A stretch of 64,000 nucleotides of DNA, taken from Antedon mediterranea. Lineage: Eukaryota > Echinodermata > Crinoidea > Comatulida > Antedonidae. Below, in pieces: positions 9,892 to 22,000 of this stretch (position 1 is its first letter; every line of letters begins with the position of its first letter). Where the stretch lies: the NCBI RefSeq assembly GCF_964355755.1, contig NC_092673.1, positions 2,485,001-2,549,000 on the forward strand, read 5' to 3'. The notes beneath the pieces were generated by a model that had not been told where the DNA came from, ran no database searches, and worked only from the letters and a program-made list of their open reading frames with translations. The translations under genes were made by a program, and so were the position numbers.

Positions 9892-10812
9892 CATAATATT
9901 GAACACAATGTAAAACATAATTTAAAAGCACCCAATGTTGTGGGTAGTGGGCTGGTAGTATCCTGGCCTTTTGATCACAAGGTTATGAATTTGAGTTTTA
10001 TGCTGACAACAGAATATTTCATGTATACGTTGTTGAGTATGCCATCTTACTATACAATCATTTAAACATACTTATATCACTAAACAATATTTATAAACAT
10101 TACATAATTTACAAGTATATATAGATAAATATTATATAATTTATAACAATGTACATAATAAGATGAGATTATATAACAAATCGTTGATCACAAGGTTTAT
10201 TTCTAAATTTAAGAGAAAACCAACAAATTAAGTACCAATATTAAACACACGTTTGTAAATAAAACACCACTTTTGAGACGCTGTTTGTGTTCTATAAACA
10301 AATTTAAAATTCAATCAAACTGTATTAAAGAAACGTTAAAATTCTAAATACAAAAATAAACATATGGAAGTCAGAACACTGTAAAATTAAATACTTCTTT
10401 TTTGTATTGAATTAATAGTGCCTCTTGCACTAAAACATTACAACTGAAATAGTTTTGTATAAAAACAAATTAAAATTCTTACTTAATTGGTGGCCCCCTT
10501 TAAAGTCTCTCTGATGAAACGTTATAAATATATATTATACATAACATTCTTATGAAATGATAAAAGATCAAATGATATTTGTAAAATATTGATGCGTTCA
10601 CTGATATTGTAAATATTATGATTATGCAGACTCTTCTTTTCTATATTTTTTACATTATTTCTAATACTATTGCGAGTGAATAAATACTGTACAAACACAC
10701 ACTTTATGTGATATTGTATTATTGAAATATTTGGAGGTTTCCATCATGGGAAGTCAAATTAAATAGTTTTGTCAAGACTTTTGCTGTTTTCTGCTAACAA
10801 AAACATGGTATT

Positions 10813-10947
10813 AAAGCTTGGTTCCCACTAGGATGTAACGCAGCGATGTAAACGAAATGTAAGTAAGTGATGGATTATTATTAACTGTCGCTTGTGATTG
10901 GTCAACTTTCTTGCATTTGAATTGCGTCCTAGTGGGAACCAAGCTTT
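10813..10947. mobile_element. MITE family 2, complete copy
   Basis: Ends AAAGCTTGGTTCCCACTAGG and its inverted copy CCTAGTGGGAACCAAGCTTT, 135 bp apart; inner part includes GCTTGTGATTGGTCAA. Other copies at 20349 and 60536. Confidence 0.8.
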
Positions 10948-11522
10948 AGGAAGAGAGGAGAATAAATAAAAAATTTGCAGCATAATAAATCCTATTAAGT
11001 TATCGGCATGGTCAAGAATTTAAAGTTCTCTCAACCGTGCAATTTGCCATTCCCACCAAAGAAAAAGAGGAATTAAGTAAAGAGCAATTAGGAAGATGGA
11101 TGGATAGAGAAACAGTGGCTGGATCTCAATGGAGATACAAAAAAAAAGCAAAAAGCTAAATAAAAATGATAAAGTAAAACAGCCAGAAAAGTTAGAATAA
11201 TATTCTATGTTAGATAATTAGGTATGAAATACAACATCATGTACACTTACAGCGTATAACACCAATATACACAAATAAACTTTCCTTTTAGAAGAAAACG
11301 CATGATTAAATACATTATTTACTGTTTAGATTATTATACAAAAGTCAATGGCATATATAACAACAATAATACCTATTTTGGTCAAACATGAAGTGGGAAT
11401 TAAACGTAGCACAGCCAATTTGGAGTTTATGGCATTGCTTTGTAAAAGAATTTCTAATTACTATAGATGCACCTTCCGTTTTTCTTCCGTTTTTCTTCTA
11501 ATTCTAGTGGGTTTTTTCCCTT

Positions 11523-13065
11523 TTAAACACTTGTTTCTTTATTCTTTTGTCCGTTACTTTTTATAGCGAATCCATTCACTTCTTTTGTGATCATAAAAAC
11601 TTCACCGCCATTTTTCTGTTTTTTAAGTTCTGATTGAGCGGTATGTCCGCCTAATTTGTGGTCGTCGGTTTCCACAAGATGCTTCGAGAGAGGGTGCATC
11701 TCCTGAACGGTGACGCTAGAACTGTAGCTGCTAATTCCATATCCGGACATATTTGGATCCGGCGTTTTACAGTTTCGTTGGCCTACACTTTCTCTTGATG
11801 TGTTTCTCTGTATTGAAGCATTTTTCAAATCATCTTTTGACGATTGTCTTTTAACATGACCTATGTTCAATCCGTTTTGACCTTTACGTCGGAGCTGTTG
11901 GTTATCACCGTTAGATTGAGTCATTTTTGGCAAGGTATGACCATTCTGATATGCTTGGGGAAGTATGTACGTTTTACCGGATCGTTCCAACGTACTAGCA
12001 TCTCCGGTGGTGTAGTTTGCTTGCGTATCCCGCTCGTCCCTACTTTCTTCTAATGCAGACATACGACTTTCTGGCGCACTCGAAAGACTATCGTGAAATC
12101 CACCCCACACAATCTGTTGCGTATGATCATTTGACATATCCGCAGAATCACGAGACAGCTGTGAATACCGTGCATATTTATAATGTTTAGGCCTAGAACG
12201 TTTTTGATGCAGTTGGTACCTGCTATATTGTCCATTACCACGTTGATCTGGGCCAGTTAAGATAGGAGTTTCATGCAAACTATTGTCTTCCTGTAAGGAC
12301 ATATCGGTTATCGTGTGCGCTGGGACGTAATTACACTTTGAAGTCGTCCGACGTGAACCGGATTTAAATGACGGATTGGTTGGGTTTGTGTTACTTGAAC
12401 GATTTGTAAAAGTTGAGTCTAAACTACTTGCTGATTGTCTACGACATGCACCATTGGCATTGCCGTTGGCTGTTACGGGAGATAACATGGCCATTTGCGC
12501 ATCAAACGCTCGTCGCTTTTGACATCCAAACGCAACTTTCCAACAGTACTTTACATCATTGCGCATTAAACAAAAAAATATGAATACGTAAAGACCGAAC
12601 ATGGTCATCATAACAGCATTCACATAGCTAAAAATAGAATAAAAGAACGCTTTCTGGGTAACAGCAAGGGCGCCAGAAACCCAAGTTAAAATGTACATAA
12701 GTAACAAAAGTACCATTCCGCGCAATTGTTTCTGATACGAATGTTCGTGATCCAACACGCTTGAAATTACAGACGCGGCTGTAGTATGATGCGTTCCTAC
12801 AGATTCTGAATCGTTTAAAAATGGCTGTTCTGTCTCGGCAGTACGCACACTGTCTTTATTTTGCGATACCTGCTCAGATGTCGTTGTGATTTGAGTTTGA
12901 TCAGGTGTTAGCTGTAGTGATGGAATATGTGCATCATATTTGTGTGATGTTGGCAATCGTTGTATCCTGAGGAATGCCATAATGATGAATACTAACTGGA
13001 CAAGTAGAATAAACATGACTGTGATGGAGAATCCATACAAACTCACCTCAAAGTCAAGCCAACAA
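11523..13065 (-). CDS. ADGRA coding exon 18: helices 5-7 and cytoplasmic tail
   Basis: 1543 nt. Helix 5 follows SLYGFSITVMFILLVQLVFI; helices 6 and 7 include LLLLMYILTWVSGALAVTQK and MFGLYVFIFFCLMRNDVKY. About 350 tail residues are rich in Ser, Thr, Asn and Gln with many basic RRxS-like sites, and end KNKETSV then TAA. ETSV is a class I PDZ ligand; vertebrate relatives end ETTV. Confidence 0.94.
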
Positions 13066-16000
13066 CTGAAACAAATCAAATATAAATAATTTAGGTCTGA
13101 ATCATTATAGTAATTGATGATAAAATTGATTATAATACTGTTAATAATTGAGACACTTTTATTCAGTGGACACCTAGCTGTAAAAGGGACATATATTTAA
13201 TTTATTTAATTTATTTATTTAATCACGTTCTTGTTTACAACAAGACAAGCCATTTCTGGCTTATGAGTGAACCAATATATAATATAGCAATTAAACACAG
13301 ATAAAACCATCAAACAAAATAACAAGTTTTAACAGTCTTCAAAATTCAAAAATTCAAAAATCTTTTATTGTCCAATTACATACAAAATACATACATGCCA
13401 TTGGAAATGTGTCGTTTGATACACTACATACAAAACAATTAAAAAATAAAGAGTTATACTGTACATCATTCACAAAACATGTTACAACACAAGAAATAAA
13501 AAATTTAAATATAGAAAAAGCACACGTAACTTAAACACCAAATAAATAACAACAAAATAAGCAAAGGATTTAACACCAAAACAGGGAATACTTCTATTAA
13601 GGGGAGGCCTTCTCTGGGTCCAAAAGGTGTCCCTTAAAAGGGTTCTACTGTGTTTGATTAGGCTTCTGCATGACCTGTCAATCCAAAGACAAACTTACAT
13701 GTCAGATCCACCATAGTTTTCCAAGTTGACGGCAGCTGTAATTCCAACTACGATAATCGGTATACCTATAATCAAACAAACATTTAATCAATGAAAATAA
13801 AAATCACATACAGTCATTTTAATATTTTATTTTCTAAAAGAATAAGCTAAACCAATGAGAAGAAAGCACATTCAATTGAAATAATTTTCTGGCACAGAAC
13901 AATTTATTGCCTTTCATAAGATATTCTAGAAAAAACTTACCCCAACCAATGAAATAGAATCGAATAATTGGTCTCGGTGGGAGTGGCGTTTCACCCGGAA
14001 TTACCGATCTACGTTTTCTGCTGAGTGATTTCATGATGTTTCGTAGCGATATCCCGATCCAGAGTAGGATGCAGAGGGTTGTGTAATGCAGGCCAATACC
14101 AACAATTTGACAGACAAGAGGCGTGGCAGTGCGATTGATACCACCGGCAAAGAAGATGATGAGCAGAAGGATACCAAGAGATATGTTGATGATGGCGTGA
14201 AGACAACGCTTCTTCATTCGGATCTTACTGAAAGATTTTAGTGGGATCATGTTAAGCTCTGTCTACACTATCAAATAAATATGGTAGTGATATGCTCAAA
14301 TATGGTAGTGATATGCTCAAATATGGTAGTGATATGCTCAAATATGGTAGTGATATGCTCAAATATGATATTACTATTAAGTGGAAGAATAGACACTTTA
14401 TGGAGGAGTAGATTTACGAATCAACTTACCTGCAAAATATGATGTATGTAACAAGGTTAAACAGAACTAGAATGAAGCAGATAAAACACCCCAGGTAGAT
14501 AGCAGGATGCAGAAAGCCATTGTTCCACCAGAAAGAACTGTCATCTTCCTTAACAGATACATCCTACATGTAAGATAAAACATGGATGGTGAATGAACAT
14601 TATTAGTATGTAGAGATGTTTGTGAATTCATTATTGTTATACATTTTGGGGAAGAGGCCGAAGGTTTTACCATTTTTAAAGTAGTTTATATCAGTTGCCG
14701 CTTTTACGGATTTTTTCGAGAGTTTTTCCAACTTTTGTAAATCCTTGATTGACACCGAATTATTAATATATACTGTTCTTCTATGGATATAAGTCCAAAG
14801 AGAAAAATGAAATTTTACTGAATGACGCACAGTTGTGAATATTTGAATGAAAGCTATATGTGCAATCAAAATGATCTAAGATCTAAAAGTAAAGTCCCAT
14901 TATAGGCACAATAGTACTATTTTCACAGCAGAATAATCCTGGTACCTAACCAGGCAACATTAGATTGTTCTTCATACCACTATAGTGAAACTGAAAATTT
15001 GAAAAAGAACAGATGCTTTTTTTCACTTCAGCTCCTGTTAATACTGTTCCAGCGAGCTTTCATATTGGAGCTTCAAAGCGCTGGAGGACGGAGTGGTGTA
15101 AATGATTCCTCCGCTTTTCTTCTTTTTTTTTTTGGTTATCTTAGGATATTTTATAGATCATTTTTGTGTGTAAAGCGCTTAGAAACTTTGTATTAGGCAC
15201 TATATATGACTATCATTGTTATAATTAGTAACGTGAAGAGTAGACCTACCAAAAGAACGGCATAATTTGTCATGTGGTTACAATGTACAACACTTTCATT
15301 ATTTGTTGATGATACCACTCTACAACCATCTGATGCCCATGCTCCTTGTGATCCTGAAGAAAAAGTTTTTAAATATCACTACCGTATTCAATCATATCAC
15401 TTTGGGCACATCACAATTTTTTTTTTGTCAAATAGTTTAATAGTGTAGACAGAGCTTTCACACTAAATCAACATATCATTGTTTATTATAGGTCACATTA
15501 ACTAATAATTAAGTATGGAAGAAGATTGATATGAAGAAGAAAGATAAGAAGAAGATAGATAAGATAATATAAAATGTATTCATATAAAAATACCTAAAGC
15601 AGTGAAATTCCAGTAAACTGCTACCGGGTCAACACCTTGCTTGGTAGGGAAGGTCAGCACCACAGGGTCACTAAGGTTGGACACCACATGTCCAGCTAAA
15701 AAAAAATATTTTAAAACCATTTAACAAAAAAATAATACTGTACTAATCTTTATTCAGTGTATATATTTTTTTTCATTTCAAGTCACGGTTAGGTCTCACC
15801 TAAAACACATGTGGTTTATTATAAGTCACAGTTACAGATGGAAATTTAATGAAATTAAAGGATAGAAATAAACACAGTTTTGTTATTTTGATTTATATGT
15901 ATTTGTTGCACTGTTTGCCTTGTAATTGTGATGTATTATTATGAAAAGCGCCTTTGAGCATTGAGACTATTCATGAAAAGGGCGCTATAGAAATGTGGTA

Positions 16001-19000
16001 TTATTATTAAAGGAATAAGAGTGCCATACTACACTTACCAATTTTGCTTGATATTACGTAGCTGCCAACAACCCTTCTTCCGTCATTATCAAGTAAAACG
16101 CTGTTGTTCCCTTTTGTTTGGAATAATTTACCATTCCGATAAAAGAAAAAGTAAAGTGTGTATTGAGACTGGGAGCTATCGTCCTTCCTCATGGAAAGAC
16201 CATGGAAAATATTAGCTGGTAACTGGATGGCTGCTTCTACTTTCTGGAAGAAGAAAAAAGAATTATTATTGAGTGCAAAATTGTATATTTTACTTCGTAC
16301 TTGGTATGTTGAACCTTTTGCAGCTCATAATGAAGCTATACAGGGATTAGGTGCAGGTGAGGAATCAGTGTCAAAATCTGCAAAAACATATGTACAATTT
16401 AAAAGAGAACTTAGGAAAAATACATTACAGTAGAACCTGTGTTTTACGTACCCTGATTTTACGTTCCCTCGATTTTACGCACGCTTAAAATAACCGATGA
16501 CGTCATCATTTTCTTACATTGAGGGCGCAATTTAACAACAACAAAGCACACAAAGCCACAATCATGGCTGTGTGGTGAGGAATTCTGCTGTGTGTGGGAC
16601 AAGCTACGCACGTGCATTCCCCCTAAAGCAGCGACTGTTTTTAATATTGATAGAAAACAATTATATTTTACACTTTATTTAAACATCGCACAGCCTGTAT
16701 ATACTGTACTTTTCTAGTTAGGCCTCACATCTTGCTAGGCCTGCTAGCTTGGCCTGAATAGTCTAGGCAAGGCCTAGCTAGTGACCACCTGCATACTGTA
16801 CAGAAGGGATACAGAAGTAGGCAAACACGGCTAGCTACGATCTCTACGTATTTGGGGTCAATTTAAGGTCAACCTTGATTTTACGAATCCCTTGTTTTAC
16901 GTACGCCTTTCGGTCCCGTACCGTACGTAAAATGGAGGTTCTACTGTATATTAAAACTCCCATCCCATTCCTATTGTAGTATTCAAGACATCCCAAACAT
17001 TGTATAACCTTACCTATGACCTACAATGCATCAAAATGATTTCCTCAATTCACAACATATCTAATACTTACTTTTAGTCGACTATTAAACTGTTTGACCG
17101 TTTTATTTGCACTGTTACACGACATCTCAATATCTTCACCGTACGGTCTTGGCGTCTGTAGTTTCAAGGCTACACAGGTCATTCCCCAGAATCCATTTGT
17201 GGTCACATTAAATGTTTCAAATAAGATGTTGGATGAGGAATGTTCAAGGGATTGTGTGCTTGTGGAACTGGCAAACCTCTCCAAAGATAGTACAATCCTG
17301 TAAGAATTCAAATAATTCAGGTTACTGGTATTATACAGTGAAAATATAGATGGCAGCAAACATGACAAAACTGTCAAATATGGCAAACCTTTTCCAAAGA
17401 GGGTACAGTTCTGTAAAAATTTAAATATATAAAGGTATTTATATATTAAAAATATAGATTGCAGCAGACATTTTATAAAAGAATACAGTAGAACTTCAGG
17501 GGACACAGCTATTAAACAATGTAATAGTTATTAATTGGGTTGGGATAATTTGTTGGTTTCAGAATTGATTGGCTATCAATTGGGTCATATTAATTCTTCC
17601 ATGGACAAATGAATGAGAATGTTTTGAATCAATCTGGGATAGAGCAATGCTTCAGCATTTTAGCATAGGCTAGCATTGCATTATTGGTTCTATTGGGGCG
17701 GGTGACAACACACCATATTCAATTCCTGTTTTTCTACACGTTTGCATTTAAAACGCAATCCTCAATGCAAATCAAAACACTGAGCTCTGTAGATTATCCA
17801 ACAATCGATGGTTCCCACACAGGACACACGTATCTAATATACTTAAACGTTTGTTTATTGGTGGAAAAAAGTTGTGATGGTTGTGTTGAGTGTCATTTCC
17901 TTTTTTATGTATGAGAGCCTATGACTCAAACACTCAGTGTATACTTTTTATGCCCATGCTCCCGCCCCCCTTTTTTTCAAATTTTGAATCTCCCCTAAAC
18001 TCTTCCATTTATTCATGTTTCTTCTTACCTGCTACATGCTTTACCCGTCTCCTGTGCGCCCTTCAACACCGCATCATTGACCTCCATCATGTTGCTGCCG
18101 ATATTGATCATTGTACGTCCCAACTATAAGAACAATATATGTAAATGCCATGTAATTATTATAAATAGAAATTTAATAGAAATTAATATTATGTAAAGAA
18201 ATTATTTTGAATATAAATTTTATATAAGTTGTCAAAAAATGTACGAAATTATTCTGATATAAATATATCTCATTATGTGTGTATGTTTTTAATTTATGAA
18301 CTGTTTCTAATTGTATAAAAAATTACACAAACCAGAAATGGTGGAAAAGGGCTTATGTCGGGTTTATCTAGGTAAGCAGGCACGATATAGACTAGTTATT
18401 TGAAATGTTATATTTCCTTGTTTAAATAGTAATAAGCATAACAAACTAGGAATGAACATCTGTTAGTGGCAATGAGTCGCTGTTGGATTGGACTGAAATA
18501 AATCCAAATAACAAAGAAATAGAGAAACTTCAGATACAACTAAAGATTTATGTGAAAAAAAAAGTGTGACATGTGTGATATGGTAATATGACATCATCAG
18601 ATCCATATATGGGCGCATTACATTTTTGTTCTCACATAAAGTTTACAGAGTAGACAGAGCTTATGCAACAAATAATGTTTAATTCTGTGTTTGATATTAG
18701 CATGTACATATACTGGCTGCAGGAGACATCAATTTGTTGCTGGTAACTATTAATATGTTGTTGTATATTATAATAGTAACGTGTCAACACTTTCATTTTC
18801 TAGTTAAGAATCATTGCGGCTGTATCCAAAATTCTAACAAATTCTACTTGAGCTACCTGCAATAAACATTTTCGAATTTAGCTCATAAATCTTAATGTTG
18901 TTCCTTAAATCATTCTGAATTTAATAAAAGAAGAAAAAAATCACTGAATTACGTTCTCAACAGTATTACCATCAATCAAATACTTATTATTGTAAATGGG

Positions 19001-22000
19001 TTTGGAAATTTGATGAATGCGATTTTAAATCCCTTAAGCAAAATTTACAGGAATGCTTTTAAAGTCTGTATTTCGAAAATAAATTAAAAAAATAATTTGT
19101 TTTTTCTTCTTTATATGATTCCTTACCTCCTGACTTGTGTATTGGATTATCTTCTCCATTGCATTGGCAACATAGATGATGTTAGCTGTGTCTTTGAAAC
19201 CTGCAGCATCTGACGTTTGCATCTCAAGCTCTTGCGCAATAGCCAAGGCTTGCTCCGAGTTGCTACAACTTTGCTGCAAAAATAAAATATAATTAAAAAT
19301 TAATAATAAATTAACCACATAAACAGTCTCTTCCTGTGACTTGCACTTCTTACACTCAGAGCCTAGCATCTGATGATGGAAGAGTGATTTTTTTTCAACC
19401 TTTATGAAACAGTTTGTAGTTTTCAAATAAAATGTTGATGTCATTTATTTATCTATTAAATTAAAAAATAATATAACATTTTTTTGTTTTCAATTTTCAT
19501 GCAACTACAGTATAACAACTAATAAGGGGCCAGTGTCCCTGTCATCAGTCAGTGTACGTTGCGTGGATTAAATATGCCAGAGAACGCATTACCCTCGGAA
19601 CCAACACTATAAATTCCCCTTAATAGAGGTGGACTCCAAATAGGGGACACCACTTCCTCGTTTCACAAGGACAGTTTCTCTTAGCAAAATCCCATACTTA
19701 AACTCAATTTTTATATCAACAGTTTCAATGAAAATTATTTTCATCAATAGATTAATCTGCATGTAATAGATTGAATTTTAGATAAAAACCATTCAAGATT
19801 TGATAAAAAAATACCAAATACATTATTTATTTATTGATATTGCAATAAATAAAACTAATAGCAACAACATTGATCACATTAATGATATGCCACTAATGAC
19901 ACTAAATGTTGCTTGTCAACATGTTGATGTTTGGTAATCATGAATAATGATCACAGATGCAATCGTCTCAACAGGACGAAAGCAATTAAGTAAACATAAC
20001 AACACGTCGTTGAAAATTGATTACGATTAATGAGAGATAAATCAAGGAAAAAAAGTTTTATATACTGTACTGCCTTCATTCTGAATACAATTACTTGATT
20101 AATTGGCTAAAGTCCTGTCTACACTATTAAACTAGTTTGACAAAAAAGTGTGATGTGCCCAAATATGATAGTGATATACCCAAATATGGTAGTGATATGA
20201 CATCATCATATCGATAAATGGGCACATCACATTTTTTTGTCACATAAAGTTTGATAGTGTTGACAGAGCATATTGTGTCTGTAGAAATGTCAATAGTTGC
20301 AATATGCACTCATTTTAAGAAATATAATTAATTTACATATGTGAAATAAAGCTTGGTTCCCACTTCGATGCAGCACAACGACGCAAGAAATTTGAAATTT
20401 CATCCAAACTGTTGCTTGTGATTGGTCAAATCATTTGCATTGTGATTATGTAAAGCGTTGCGTCAAAGTACGAACCAAGCTTAAATATAGTTCAGTGAGC
20501 GCTCACTGGCGTAACCTAGAGGTCCCAGAGCTCAAGTGGCTCCAGAGCATGAGCAGTCCAATGCAACTACCCAGCATTAGGAGTGCTACACCATGGACCT
20601 GTACACCATGCACCACTGGACTGTATAAAGCATGCTAATCATACAACCATCATCAACCACAACCATAAATCTTTAACACATAACAAACTCCAACCAAAAC
20701 AAACTACACAAAATAAACATGTTAAGTACAGAAAACTAAACTTCACAAAGCACACTGTAATAAAAAGTTTTCAGCAAATTATCCGTCAAATTTGTCTTTT
20801 GTCTGTTTGTTATTTTAATGTTGAGCATCAAATAAATTCAATCAATTCAATCAATCAATCCACAGCCTACTTTAATACCACATGATTAACCTTTGGCTCA
20901 CCTCTTAGGCTTAAGATGTTTTAGGAACATTTTAATGTGAGATTTTTTCAGTGACATATTGATGAGTATGCTAAGAATTACATGCTTTAAAACGGAATGT
21001 GCATCTTAAGATTATCATACAGTACTATGTAATATAAACGGTTTGTGCAAGTTTTCCTCAGATGGCCATTAAGTAAACAACGCATTTCTCACCTTTGAAA
21101 GACGCTGCAACGCTCTTGTTGTGCGGTCAACATACGCACACAGAGAAGTATCAGCAATGTTCCATTTTCCGTGTACATCACACATGCGTGTTGCATAGCT
21201 TTTGCTGGAATCACCTTCAAATGGGCAGCGTACACGGAATGCGAAGCCAGCAACCGTCTTGCCCCAAACAAACGTACCTGCAAAATTTTAGAAAACATTT
21301 TTTTTATTACTCCAAAGAATTTAAAGTTGGAGCAGCTCAGCTGGTGACCAGGTCCTTCATGTGAACAACTGCATTAAATATGTCTGAAATACAATAATAC
21401 ATTTTGTGATGGTGATTTAGAAAAGGTTCATCTGTTGGCAGGGAATAGTACGTAGCTGCTTCACAAAATAAATTTATAAAGCTCGGTCTACACTATCAAA
21501 CTAGTTTGAAAAAAAAAAAGTGTGATTTGCCCAAATATGATAGTGATATGCCTAAATATGGCAGTGATATGACATAATCATATCCATATATGGGCACATC
21601 ACAATTTTTTATCACAAAGTTTGATAGTGTAGACAGAGATTTGAAAAGTTGAATGAAAATAAAAATTATTTTTTTTCATTATATATCATTGATGTACCTT
21701 TACTATCCTTAGTCTCAACTTCGTCACAAAACAATGTTTTGTTCGATAGCACTTTAACAGTCACATGTTTATTAAGGTACCCTCGTTTTGTAAAAACATG
21801 GCACAGCCAAATTCCGTCGTTCTCACTTTGGATACTGCGAATGTCTACGCGGCTCTCGATCATCGTCATGTCCGGTAGGGTCTTCGTTATCAGTTTGACT
21901 CCAGTGCTAATATTGGATGTCAACCGGTTGTCATTGTGAACCCACTCAATTTTTTGCAGAGCTTCTTCAAAGTATGTCGCACGACATACAAGTTGGAATG

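Larger units (their letters stand above)
8164..11522. other. Gap between HPDL-A and the ADGRA 3' end
   Basis: About 3.4 kb with no supported ORF. Holds a MITE interrupted by a SINE (8466-8905), a hairpin-rich repeat cluster (9617-9891), a tRNA-like remnant near 9945-9995 and a family 2 MITE (10813-10947). The ADGRA 3' UTR must lie in its upper part; no convincing poly(A) signal stands out. Confidence 0.6.
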
